In this document: positions 1 to 7,878 of the stretch, piece by piece
How the letters are laid out: every line of letters begins with the position of its first letter
Position numbering within the stretch: the first letter of the stretch is position 1
NCBI RefSeq assembly: GCF_011762195.1
Contig: NZ_JAASQK010000006.1
Location: 124,001 to 188,000, forward strand
Reading direction: 5' to 3'
Length of the DNA stretch: 64,000 nt
Source of the DNA: Sphingomonas oligoaromativorans
GTDB lineage: Bacteria; Pseudomonadota; Alphaproteobacteria; Sphingomonadales; Sphingomonadaceae
Notes under the pieces: model-generated
The model's database searches: none
The model's input: only the letters and a program-made list of their open reading frames with translations
Told to the model about the DNA's origin: nothing
Program-made: the position numbers and the translations under genes

Positions 1-191
1 CCATAATTGAGCCAGATCACGAAGCCGGAGAGCAGGAAGAAGAAGTCGACCGCCAGATAGCCCTTGGCCAGCACGGCGACGACGCCCGGTTCCAGCCACC
101 CCGCGCAGGCGAGGCGGAGATGATAGAGCACCACCATCCACGCGAAGAGCCCGCGCACCGAGGTGAGCGGGTTGAGTTCGGGCCGCCTCAT
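1..191 (-). CDS. acyltransferase family 3 protein, N-terminal part (runs off window)
   Basis: Only the first 63 residues are present; the gene continues beyond position 1. The N-terminus reads as an integral membrane acyltransferase 3 (OafA/YrhL-like), with the motif LTSVRGLFAWMVVLYHL and a second hydrophobic stretch DFFFLLSGFVIWL. The family O-acylates extracytoplasmic sugars. The start ATG at 191 overlaps the stop of the upstream O-ligase gene by four bases (ATGA), which implies translational coupling and a shared role in surface polysaccharide modification. The family is read from the N-terminal signature only. Confidence 0.8.
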   Translation of the reverse strand, partial: MRRPELNPLTSVRGLFAWMVVLYHLRLACAGWLEPGVVAVLAKGYLAVDFFFLLSGFVIWLNY

Positions 192-1534
192 GCCGCCACC
201 GCCGCCGCGCCCGGCATGGGTTGCGGCCGGTTCTTCGGCCGGGTGCGGCGGACATAGCTGTCGAGCCCGATCTCGGCGGCGAGCAGCATGTAGATGAAGG
301 GCTGGAAGGCGATCGCGATGAACAGCGCGCCGACCAGATAGATGACATGCCCATGCTGGAGCGCGGTGGCGAGCGGCGCGATCCAGGCCTCGCCCGGATC
401 GGTGGCCTTGCGGAAGCGGCGGCGCAGCATCTCCATGCGCAGCAGCCCCGCGATCTGGAGCATCGCCCACAGGCCGAAGCCGAAGAAGCCCTGCTCGCCC
501 AACATCTCGAAATAAGCGGAGTGATAGGCGCGCGCCTTGTCATACTCGACCGCGTTGGGCGCGCCCGCGCCGCCCACGCCCGGCCCCTTCAGCCGGATCG
601 TCAGATGGTTCTGGAGATAGGCGTTGAAGCCGCCGCCGCCCGGATGATCCTGCACATAGCTCCACGTCCACGCCCATACGGCGAGGCGGGTGGAGGCGGA
701 TTCGTCGGCCTGATAGCCCTGGATGGTCTGCATCCGCTGGGTGTAGCTCGCCGGCAGCAGCGGGATCGCGACGGCGACCGCCAGCGCCATCCCCGCCATG
801 TAGAGCATCCGCCGCCGGGAATCGCGTAAGGTCATGATCGCGACGAGCCCGATGCAGATCAGCCCGGTGCGCGTCGAGGTGCCGATCGGGATCAGCAGGC
901 AGGCGAAGACGAGCGCGGCGGTGAACAGCCTCACCCGCCAGTCCGCCGGGAAGATCGTGCCATATTTGCAGAGGAACAGGATGGTCGGGATGATCGCGAT
1001 CGCCACCGTCGAGATGGTCGAGCCTTCATAAAGGCCGGAATTGTCGTCGAGCCCGAGGTTCAGCACGCCATAGCCGCCGCCCGAGAAGATCGTCTTGATC
1101 CCCCCGACGATGATGATCGAGGCGGCCGACAGCACCATGAACAGCAGCAGCGCCTCGATGCGCAGCCTTGTCCTCAGCGTGAAGGGCAGGAAGATCGCGA
1201 AGATCAGCGCCTTCCACACCCAGTCCCACTTGCCGAGTGCGGCGGTCGGGAAATCGGCGGTCATGGTGGTGTAGGCGCACCACGCCAGCAGCACGATCAG
1301 GATGATCTGGCGGATGGAGAGGCGCGTGTCCTTCTTGTCGTCCACCACCAGCCAGCCGCCGACCGCCAGCACGAAGAAGATCAGCGACACCGGCACCGCG
1401 TTCAGCAGATAATAGGAAAGCCGCTGCGGCGAGACGATGTCGACATAGGCATAGCCCAGCACGAACAGGAAGGGCCGCCGGAAGCCGAGCGCGATCAGCC
1501 CGGCGAGGAAGGCGACGAAGAAGAGATCATGCAT
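188..1534 (-). CDS. O-antigen ligase-like membrane protein, exosortase A-associated O-glycosylation ligase type
   Basis: About 448 residues with roughly ten hydrophobic segments. It resembles the putative O-glycosylation ligase found with exosortase A systems, with recognisable stretches FRRPFLFVLGYAYVDIVSPQ, WVWKALIFAIFLPFTLRTRL and a Wzy/WaaL-like periplasmic loop (VQDHPGGGGFNAYLQNHL). Such enzymes transfer lipid-linked glycans at the periplasmic face. I chose the start at 1534 (MHDLFFVAFLAGL) because the family begins there; an upstream in-frame start at 1576 adds an unrelated-looking tail. It overlaps a 46-residue gene upstream by 8 bases and the acyltransferase downstream by 4 bases, so the three form one leftward operon. 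The substrate is inferred. Confidence 0.82.
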   Translation of the reverse strand: MHDLFFVAFLAGLIALGFRRPFLFVLGYAYVDIVSPQRLSYYLLNAVPVSLIFFVLAVGGWLVVDDKKDTRLSIRQIILIVLLAWCAYTTMTADFPTAALGKWDWVWKALIFAIFLPFTLRTRLRIEALLLFMVLSAASIIIVGGIKTIFSGGGYGVLNLGLDDNSGLYEGSTISTVAIAIIPTILFLCKYGTIFPADWRVRLFTAALVFACLLIPIGTSTRTGLICIGLVAIMTLRDSRRRMLYMAGMALAVAVAIPLLPASYTQRMQTIQGYQADESASTRLAVWAWTWSYVQDHPGGGGFNAYLQNHLTIRLKGPGVGGAGAPNAVEYDKARAYHSAYFEMLGEQGFFGFGLWAMLQIAGLLRMEMLRRRFRKATDPGEAWIAPLATALQHGHVIYLVGALFIAIAFQPFIYMLLAAEIGLDSYVRRTRPKNRPQPMPGAAAVAA

Positions 1535-1667
1535 CGGGCGCACGTCCCCACGCGGCACGGGGCTTCTCGACGGCATCGTCCCGGTCGAGATCGGCGCGGC
1601 GCACCAGCCGCCACGCGGCGATCGCCATCAGCACATGCGTCAGCCCGAGCGAGAAGAGATCGATCAT
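1527..1667 (-). CDS. small single-span membrane protein upstream of the O-ligase
   Basis: A 46-residue product with one hydrophobic segment (residues 3-19, LFSLGLTHVLMAIAAWRL) followed by a charged tail. It overlaps the O-ligase start by eight bases, so it is probably translationally coupled and the first gene of the leftward operon. I recall short ORFs of this kind before exosortase-associated ligases, but I cannot assign a function. The start at 1667 is preferred over a far-upstream in-frame start at 1757 because the longer N-terminus is low complexity and arginine-rich. Confidence 0.55.
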   Translation of the reverse strand: MIDLFSLGLTHVLMAIAAWRLVRRADLDRDDAVEKPRAAWGRAPDA

Positions 1668-1843
1668 CGCGTCACCGTGGCCATCCGCCCCTGTCGCACA
1701 AGCCTGCCGCCTCCGATACCGCCTTGCTTTGGGACAGTCGGAGGGCCGGAGAGGCAAACAGGCTAATGCCCGGCGGTTGACGCTGCGTTAAGCGTCCGGT
1801 GCCAGTAGGGCGGAATCCCCGGTTACGGGACAAGGGGCATCCG

Positions 1844-3088
1844 ATGCGTATCCTCCACATCCTCGATCACTCGCTGCCGCTGCACAGCGGCTACACCTTC
1901 CGCACGCGCGCCATCCTGAAATCCTGCGAGGCGCTGGGGCTGGAGGTGGCGGGCGTCACCGGCGCGCGCCACGTCGCCGAGGCCGAAGTCGAGGAGGGAA
2001 GCTGGGAGACGCATGACGGCCTCCGCTTCTATCGCGGCGGCGGCATCGCGCCGGGCCGCCCGGTGCTCACCGAGATGCGCGAGGTCCGCGCCTTCGCCGA
2101 CGCGATCGAGCGGGCGGCGGAGGCGTACAAGCCCGACGTGCTCCACGCCCATTCCCCGGTGCTGACCGCGCTCGCGGCCCGCCGTGCGGCGAAGCGGCTC
2201 GGGCTGCCCCTGCTCTACGAGATCCGCGCCTTCTGGGAGGATGCGGCGGTCGGCAACGGCACCGGCCGCGAGGGCTCGGCCCGTTACCGCGCCACCCGCG
2301 CGCTGGAGACATGGGCGGTGAACCGCGCCGACGCGGTGGCGGTGATCTGCGAAGGCCTGCGCTCCGACCTGATCGCGCGCGGCGTGCCGGCGGAGAAGAT
2401 CCTCGTCTCGCCCAACGGCGTGGACCTCGGCCTGTTCGGCGATCCGCCTCCGCCGGACGCGGCCTTGCGCGCCCGGCTCGGGCTGGACGGTGCCGAGGTG
2501 GTGGGCTTCATCGGCTCCTTCTACGATTATGAGGGCATCGACGATCTGATCTCCGCCATGCCGGCGCTGGTGTCCGCCCGCCCGCAGGCGCATCTGCTGC
2601 TCGTCGGCGGCGGCCCTCGGGCGGAGGCGCTCAAGGCGCAGGCGGCGGCGTCTCCGGTGGCGGAGCGCATCCATTTCGTCGGCCGGGTGCCGCATCACGA
2701 GGTCGAGCGCTATTACAGCCTCGTCGACATCCTCTGCTATCCGCGCAAGAAGATGCGGCTGACCGATCTCGTCACGCCCCTGAAGCCGCTGGAGGCGATG
2801 GCGCAGCGCCGCCTCGTCGCGGCCTCCGATATCGGCGGCCATCGCGAGCTGATCCGCGACGGCGAGACGGGCACGCTCTTCGCCCCCGACGATCCCGCCG
2901 CGATCGCCTCGGCGCTCTCCGGCCTGTTCGCCGATCGCGCGCAGTGGGAGGCGCGCAGGGACGCCGGGCGCCGCTTCGTTGAAATCGAACGGGATTGGGC
3001 GCAGAATGCGCGGCGTTATCTTCCCGTTTACCAAAGATTGACACAGATGAAGAGGCCGTCCCATGTCATGGCGACGGCAGGACTTTAG
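1844..3088 (+). CDS. glycosyltransferase family 4, exosortase A-associated
   Basis: About 414 residues. The N-terminus HILDHSLPLHSGYTFRTRAI is the hallmark of PEP-CTERM/exosortase A system-associated GT4 glycosyltransferases. A GT-B fold is visible: a GT4-type N-domain (DVLHAHSPVLTALAARRAAK), then the C-terminal nucleotide-sugar site with NGVDLGLF, FIGSFYDYEGIDDL and the E-x7-E-like region KPLEAMAQRRLVAASDIGGH. It should act at the cytoplasmic membrane face in exopolysaccharide assembly. It is divergent from the O-ligase operon across about 175 bases. No exosortase gene is visible in the window, so the association is from family knowledge. Confidence 0.85.
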   Translation: MRILHILDHSLPLHSGYTFRTRAILKSCEALGLEVAGVTGARHVAEAEVEEGSWETHDGLRFYRGGGIAPGRPVLTEMREVRAFADAIERAAEAYKPDVLHAHSPVLTALAARRAAKRLGLPLLYEIRAFWEDAAVGNGTGREGSARYRATRALETWAVNRADAVAVICEGLRSDLIARGVPAEKILVSPNGVDLGLFGDPPPPDAALRARLGLDGAEVVGFIGSFYDYEGIDDLISAMPALVSARPQAHLLLVGGGPRAEALKAQAAASPVAERIHFVGRVPHHEVERYYSLVDILCYPRKKMRLTDLVTPLKPLEAMAQRRLVAASDIGGHRELIRDGETGTLFAPDDPAAIASALSGLFADRAQWEARRDAGRRFVEIERDWAQNARRYLPVYQRLTQMKRPSHVMATAGL

Positions 3089-3104
3089 GGGGCTGCACGG
3101 GTTC

Positions 3105-3911
3105 ATGGCGAAGAAGATTCTCCACGCGATCGATCGCTGGCGCTTCGAGGCGCCGCTGGCCGCCCTGCTGGGCGTGGCCGCCGGCTTCGCGGTGGCCGCC
3201 ATGCCCGCGTCGATCTTCGCGCAGGCGCCCGTTGTCGGTGGCTATGGGCTGATCGCGCAGGGCGCCGCCGCCGCGCTGATCGCCGTGCTGAGCGGGGTCG
3301 TCAGCTATATCCTGATGCGCCCGCCCGCCAGGCCGGGCATCGACGCCGCCACCCTCGCGGAGGCCCGGCAGGAGGAGACGCCGGACGAGCGCCTGCATCG
3401 CGTCCGTCGCGCCGATCGCCACCCCGACGCCCCGCCGCGCGCGCCGATCCGCGCCAGCCGCGATCTGGGCGCGCCGCTGATGGAAGTCGGCCTCTTCTTC
3501 CAGGAAACGGCCGGGCAGACCGAGACGGACATGATCCTCGACGGCGAGTTCGTCGAGCTGGCCGGCGAATTGCCGGCGCCGCACCCGGCCGAGCCGGATG
3601 TCGGCGAGACGGAGACGCTCGACGCGGTCGAGGAGCTGGCCGAGACGGTGCCGGTCGAAGAGGAGGAGGCCGCCCCGATCGTGGCCGCCGCTCCAGTGCC
3701 GCCCGTCGCGCCCGCCCCGATCCTGCGCGTCGTCGCCCCGCGCGAGCGCCAGAGCCTCGATGCGATGATCGACCGCCTCTCCGCCGGCCTTGAGCGCCGC
3801 GCCACGCTGCGGCCGATGGACGGCCCGGTCGGCGAGGCCCCGCGCGACATGCGCCCGGCGCTGCGCGAGGCGCTGGAGGAGCTCAACCGGCTCGCCGCCA
3901 GCCGGGCCTGA
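3105..3911 (+). CDS. two-span membrane protein with acidic, Pro/Ala-rich cytoplasmic domain
   Basis: About 268 residues. Two hydrophobic segments lie near the N-terminus (approximately residues 17-35 and 45-70), then a long polar region rich in Glu, Pro and Ala, ending in a helical segment (LREALEELNRLAAS). It begins 17 bases after the glycosyltransferase stop and may be co-transcribed with it. I do not recognise the family. The start at 3105 (MAKKILHAID) is preferred over one at 3063, which would overlap the previous gene. Its 3' end overlaps the convergent gene at 3883 by 29 bases. Confidence 0.65.
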   Translation: MAKKILHAIDRWRFEAPLAALLGVAAGFAVAAMPASIFAQAPVVGGYGLIAQGAAAALIAVLSGVVSYILMRPPARPGIDAATLAEARQEETPDERLHRVRRADRHPDAPPRAPIRASRDLGAPLMEVGLFFQETAGQTETDMILDGEFVELAGELPAPHPAEPDVGETETLDAVEELAETVPVEEEEAAPIVAAAPVPPVAPAPILRVVAPRERQSLDAMIDRLSAGLERRATLRPMDGPVGEAPRDMRPALREALEELNRLAASRA

Positions 3912-4227
3912 CCGGCTCGGCCTCGGGCTCCTCGATCGTCAGCGCCTCGATCCCGAGCACCGCCGCGCCGTCCTCGATCCGCGCGATCGCCTGAAGATCG
4001 GCGACGAAGCCGCCGCGCATCGCCAGCTCGCAATCCTCCAGAGCGGCCGCCAGCCGTTCGGCGCGGGCGGCGGCGTCCGCCCCCTCCAGCGCCAGCGCCA
4101 GCCGGTGCCGCGCGCCGACGAACAGCGCGCTCGCCCAGTCCCGGCTCTGCGCGGACAGCATCCGGCACGGCCCGACATGCGGCGCCAGCGCCCGGAGCAA
4201 GGCCGCCTGAGACTGATCCGTGGTCAT
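3883..4227 (-). CDS. hypothetical alpha-helical protein, about 114 aa
   Basis: An Ala/Leu/Arg-rich soluble protein, probably a helical bundle, with no motif I recognise. Its start (MTTDQSQ) overlaps the stop of the 61-residue gene upstream by four bases (ATGA), so the two are coupled on the reverse strand. The 3' end converges with and overlaps the plus-strand membrane protein gene. The clean junctions and codon structure argue for a real gene. Confidence 0.55.
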   Translation of the reverse strand: MTTDQSQAALLRALAPHVGPCRMLSAQSRDWASALFVGARHRLALALEGADAAARAERLAAALEDCELAMRGGFVADLQAIARIEDGAAVLGIEALTIEEPEAEPVRPGWRRAG

Positions 4228-4409
4228 TGCGCACACCCCTCATGACGATCGAGCCAGGCATGGACGCGCGCCTCGGTGGCGGAGCGCACCTCGCGACCGT
4301 TGCGCAGGTCCGCCACGAATCGCGGATCGCCCACCACCTCGCGCCCGAAGCGCGTCGGCGGGGTGCCCGTGCGCCGCAGATGGCGCTGGATTCGCGTGAG
4401 GAGATGCAT
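4224..4409 (-). CDS. small helix-rich protein, possibly DNA-binding
   Basis: A 61-residue basic protein (MHLLTRIQRHLRRTGTPPTR at the start) with a pattern resembling a short helix-turn-helix: TRFGREVVGDPRFVADLRNG, then TEARVHAWL. I recall similar proteins in sphingomonads, but the function is unknown. A good Shine-Dalgarno (AGGAGG, nine bases before ATG) supports the start at 4409. The first gene of a two-gene reverse unit, divergent from the S24 regulator at 4511; the two share the AT-rich intergenic DNA at 4440-4510. Confidence 0.6.
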   Translation of the reverse strand: MHLLTRIQRHLRRTGTPPTRFGREVVGDPRFVADLRNGREVRSATEARVHAWLDRHEGCAQ

Positions 4410-4457
4410 GGAAACCGGCCTCCTGTGGGACTCGATGAGTGACTATATGGACATGAT

Positions 4458-4501
4458 TTGTTCTTCATTTCCTACTTGTCTAGGATTTTTCCTATCGCTA
4501 G
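4458..4501 (+). promoter_or_regulatory. promoter with tandem operator-like repeats for the S24 regulator
   Basis: A locally AT-rich stretch. TTGTTC (4458-4463), 17 bases, then TAGGAT (4481-4486) fits a sigma70 promoter reading towards the gene at 4511. Superimposed are two copies of TTTCCTA (4468-4474 and 4488-4494), each followed by CTAG (4480-4483 and 4498-4501), about 20 bases apart. One-helical-turn-multiple spacing over the promoter suggests autoregulation by the adjacent repressor-like protein. No experimental support. Confidence 0.5.
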
Positions 4502-4510
4502 ATTGAGAGC

Positions 4511-5149
4511 ATGGACGGAGACGATCCCCGTGCCGTGCTGGAACGGCTGATCCACGAGCGGGGGGAGGATTGCGCCTCGCTCTCGCGGCTGATCGGCCGC
4601 AATCCGTCTTATGTGCAGCAGTTCATCAAGCGCGGCTCACCGCGCCGCCTGGCGGAGGGGGACCGGCAGCGGCTGGCCCGCTATTTCGGCGTGCCCGAGA
4701 CATGGCTCGGCGCCGCCGTCGCAGCACCCCGGCCGGCGGCGGCGCTGGTGACGGTGCCCGTGCTCGACACCGCCGCTTCGGCGGGGCCGGGCGCGGTGGG
4801 GGAGGATCGGCTGTCGGCGGCGGGCATCGGCTTCTCGGAGGCGTGGCTGCGGCGGCTGAGGCCGAGCGGCGGGCGCGAGGGGCTGTCGCTGATCCGGGTG
4901 ACGGGCGAGTCCATGCTGCCCACGCTCAACGACGGCGACGAGATCCTCGTCGACGGGCGCGATGCGGGGGAGCGGCTGCGCGACGGGGTCTATGTGCTGC
5001 GCGTCGACGGGGCGCTGATGGTCAAGCGGCTGGCGCGCGAGGGCGACGGCTTCGCGGTGAGGAGCGACAACCCGCACGCCGGCCCGGTGGACCTCGCCGG
5101 CGGGGTGGAGGTGATCGGCCGCGTGCTGTGGACGGGGCGGCGGCTCTAG
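4511..5149 (+). CDS. S24/LexA-like peptidase repressor
   Basis: 212 residues. The N-terminal third looks like a divergent helix-turn-helix (SLSRLIGRNPSYVQQFIKRG). The C-terminal half is a peptidase S24 domain with the catalytic serine in GESMLPTL (about Ser134) and the lysine in LMVKRL (about Lys172). A possible Ala-Gly autocleavage bond lies in ASAGPG (about residues 89-94). It is probably a transcriptional regulator, with stress-induced self-cleavage possible. It lies outside the prophage by more than 14 kb. Tandem repeats over its promoter suggest it binds its own upstream DNA. Confidence 0.82.
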   Translation: MDGDDPRAVLERLIHERGEDCASLSRLIGRNPSYVQQFIKRGSPRRLAEGDRQRLARYFGVPETWLGAAVAAPRPAAALVTVPVLDTAASAGPGAVGEDRLSAAGIGFSEAWLRRLRPSGGREGLSLIRVTGESMLPTLNDGDEILVDGRDAGERLRDGVYVLRVDGALMVKRLAREGDGFAVRSDNPHAGPVDLAGGVEVIGRVLWTGRRL

Positions 5150-5319
5150 CGCCGCCGCCGGTCCGCCAGCCACAGGGCGAGCGCGGCGGCGATGCCCAGC
5201 CCGGTGCCGACGAGAACGCCGATGGTCGGCTGCCCCTTGATGGAGCCGATCAGCGCACCGGCGAGGATGAAGAGCGCGAGGAGGATGCCGCCAGCCTGCG
5301 GCGCGGGACGATCTGCCAT
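5146..5319 (-). CDS. small two-span membrane protein, 57 aa
   Basis: Too short to be obvious, but clean: MADRPAPQAGGILLALFIL starts a first hydrophobic span, a Gly-Gln-Pro turn follows (GSIKGQPTIG), then a second span (VLVGTGLGIAAALALWL) and a basic end (DRRRR). Glycines in both spans suggest a tight hairpin. It is convergent with the S24 regulator; the two stop codons share a palindromic CTAG at 5146-5149. Function unknown. Confidence 0.55.
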   Translation of the reverse strand: MADRPAPQAGGILLALFILAGALIGSIKGQPTIGVLVGTGLGIAAALALWLADRRRR

Positions 5320-5450
5320 GCGACCGTCCTGCCACGAACCGCAGGGGTACGCCAGCGGCGCTCATGGTGGTGCGGCCGTTTACCGTCTCCCTAGGCCGCC
5401 GGTTAACGGCCCCATGCGCAGAGCGGGGTTCCCGGTCAGGCCGGAAGCGC

Positions 5451-5681
5451 ATGGGCGGAGAAGGCGTGCTGGATCGAAAATTCTTCGTGGCGGACCGGGA
5501 GGCCTATGACGGCGCGGCGGCGCTGCTCGATGCGTTCGGCGAAGGCGCGCTGGCCGAGGCCGCCGCGCGGGCCGAGCGCTGCCGGGGCGTCGGCAACCAT
5601 GTCCATTATACCCGCTGGTGCCGGGTCGGCCGCGCCATCCTGCAACTCGGCGAGCCCGATCCGGGCGGCGCGCTGCATTGA
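5451..5681 (+). CDS. hypothetical protein, about 76 aa
   Basis: A small soluble protein (core FFVADREAYDGAAALLDAFG, then NHVHYTRWCRVGRAILQL). The pattern is recalled from sphingomonad hypothetical proteins, with no assigned function. The start could be ATG 5451 or GTG 5466; both read the same core. It stands alone between the small membrane protein and tamA. Confidence 0.5.
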   Translation: MGGEGVLDRKFFVADREAYDGAAALLDAFGEGALAEAAARAERCRGVGNHVHYTRWCRVGRAILQLGEPDPGGALH

Positions 5682-5796
5682 GCGTGGCCGCCGGGTGACG
5701 GTTCGGCCCGGATAAGCGCCCTCCGGGCCGGAAATTCGCATCGGCGGCGGACAAGAGCGGTTTGCCTCCGCCGCAAACCGCACTAGGGTCCGCGGC

Positions 5797-7878
5797 ATGT
5801 CGCCCGTCGCCTCGCGGCGCCGCGCCCGGAGCGCCTGCGCCGCGATTGTTCTTGTCGCTTGTCCCGTCGCCGCCCACGGGCAGGACGCGCCGACGACGGC
5901 TGGCGCGCCGCAGTCGCTGCCGGACATGACGCTCGACCCGCATTCCCCGATGGCGGCGATGCCGGATCTCGGCGTCGACTGGCCGGATCTCGCCAAGCCG
6001 GACGCCCCGCTCGGCATCCTGCCCCCGGACGAGACCTCGCCCGGCGCGCCGACGCTCTTCCTCCCGCCGCCGACGCAGCCCGGCGCCGGAGGCAAGCCCG
6101 CCAAGGCGGCATCGTCCCGGACGACCGAGACGACCGGGGACCGCCGCTATGCGCTTGCCATCGAGGGGCTGGGCGATGTCGCGGCGGACGGGCTGGTCGA
6201 GCGGTTCGACGCGCTCTCCTCGCTGCATCAGGGGGAGGGGGCGCTCGCCAACGTCGCCCAGATCGACCGCCGCGCCCGCGAGGATGCCGATCTGCTGCGC
6301 GAGCTTCTCCGTGCCTATGGCTATTACGACGCCGAGGTGGACGCCCGCGTCGGCGGCGCGGCCGGGCCGACGCTGTCCGGCCAGCCGCGCCTCGCGGTGA
6401 CGCTCTCGGTGACGGCGGGGCCGGCCTATGCTTTCCGCAGCGTCGCGCTGCCGGGCCTCGCGGCGGCGGGGCGCGACGAGCAGGCGCTTGCCCATGCCTT
6501 CGGGGTGAAGGCGGGCGATCCGGTCAATGCCGACAAGGTGACCGAAGGCCTCGCGGCGCTCAAGCTGGCGCTCGGCCAGCGCGGCTATGCCTTCGCGACG
6601 GTCGCCGAGCCGGACATCACCGTCGATCACGACACCCACGAGGCGACGCTCTCGCTCGCGGTCGAGCCGGGCCGGGTGATGCATTTCGGCGCCTATCGCT
6701 TCGCGGGCAAGCGCGTGTTCGGGATGCACCATCTCCTGCGCATCTCGCGGATGAAGCCCGGCGACCGCTACGACGCGACCCGCCTCGACGATCTGCGCCG
6801 CGCGCTCATACAGACCGGCCTCGTCTCGGTCGTCCAGCTCACCCCGATCCGCACCGCCGATCCGCAGGTGGTGGATGTCGAGGCCCGCCTCGAACCCGCC
6901 CCGCCGCGCACCATCGCGGGCCAGCTCGGCTACGGCACCGGCGAGGGCGCGAGCATCGAAATCAGTTGGCAGCACCGCAACCTGCTGCCGCCCGAGGGCG
7001 CCGTCACCTTCCGCGGCCTGCTCGGCACGCAGGAGCAGCTCCTCTCCGCGCAGCTCCGCCGCGGCAATTTCCACGACCGCGATCAGGTGCTGACGGGGCA
7101 GGTCGCCATCGACCATCAGAACCGCCCGGCCTACGATGCCCGCACGCTGACGCTGGCGGGGGGCATGGAGCGGCAGACCAACATCATCTGGCAGAAGAAA
7201 TGGACCTGGTCCTATGGCGGCGAACTGATCGGATCGGACGAGCGCGACGTGATCGCCGCCACCGGCCAGCCGCGCCGCCGCACCTATTTCATCACCGCCG
7301 CGCCGCTCAGCCTCGCCTATGACGGCACCGACGATCTGCTGAACCCGTCGCGCGGCTGGCGGCTTTCCGCGCATGTCTCGCCGGAAGTGTCGTTGCAGGG
7401 CTCGACCTTCGCCTATGTCCGCATCCAGCTCGACGGATCGGCCTATCAGCCGGTGGGCGACCATCTGGTATTCGCCGGCCGCCTGCGCTTCGGCTCTATC
7501 CAGGGATCGAGCGCCGACCGCATCGCGCCGACGCGGCGTTTCTATTCGGGCGGCGGCGGATCGGTGCGCGGCTTCGGCTATCAGAAGATCGGCCCGCGCG
7601 ACATCGACAACGATCCGGTCGGCGGCGCCAGCCTCGCCGAGTTCGGGCTGGAGGCGCGCATCCGCTTCGGCAATTTCGGGATCGTGCCCTTCTTCGACGG
7701 CGGCAATCTCTACGAGCAGTCGCTGCCGCGCTTCACCGGCTTCCGCTACGGCACGGGCCTCGGCTTCCGCTATTACACCAGCTTCGGGCCGGTGCGCGTC
7801 GATGTCGGCACGCCGATCAACCCGCTGCCGGGGGATAGCCGCGTGGCGGTCTATGTCTCGCTGGGGCAGGCCTTCTGA
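5797..7878 (+). CDS. tamA: TamA-like outer membrane protein assembly factor (Omp85 family)
   Basis: 693 residues: a signal peptide (about 1-30, cleavage near AAHGQ), a low-complexity linker, POTRA-like repeats (about 120-360, with LRAYGYYDAEVDARVGG and GYAFATVAEPDI), and a C-terminal 16-strand barrel domain of the bacterial surface antigen type (IRFGNFGIVPFFDGGNLY, then SFGPVRVDVGTPI near the end). It should sit in the outer membrane and work with TamB in inserting or moving outer-membrane proteins or lipids. The stop overlaps the tamB start by one base (TGATG), a strong sign of coupled expression with its partner. Confidence 0.9.
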   Translation: MSPVASRRRARSACAAIVLVACPVAAHGQDAPTTAGAPQSLPDMTLDPHSPMAAMPDLGVDWPDLAKPDAPLGILPPDETSPGAPTLFLPPPTQPGAGGKPAKAASSRTTETTGDRRYALAIEGLGDVAADGLVERFDALSSLHQGEGALANVAQIDRRAREDADLLRELLRAYGYYDAEVDARVGGAAGPTLSGQPRLAVTLSVTAGPAYAFRSVALPGLAAAGRDEQALAHAFGVKAGDPVNADKVTEGLAALKLALGQRGYAFATVAEPDITVDHDTHEATLSLAVEPGRVMHFGAYRFAGKRVFGMHHLLRISRMKPGDRYDATRLDDLRRALIQTGLVSVVQLTPIRTADPQVVDVEARLEPAPPRTIAGQLGYGTGEGASIEISWQHRNLLPPEGAVTFRGLLGTQEQLLSAQLRRGNFHDRDQVLTGQVAIDHQNRPAYDARTLTLAGGMERQTNIIWQKKWTWSYGGELIGSDERDVIAATGQPRRRTYFITAAPLSLAYDGTDDLLNPSRGWRLSAHVSPEVSLQGSTFAYVRIQLDGSAYQPVGDHLVFAGRLRFGSIQGSSADRIAPTRRFYSGGGGSVRGFGYQKIGPRDIDNDPVGGASLAEFGLEARIRFGNFGIVPFFDGGNLYEQSLPRFTGFRYGTGLGFRYYTSFGPVRVDVGTPINPLPGDSRVAVYVSLGQAF

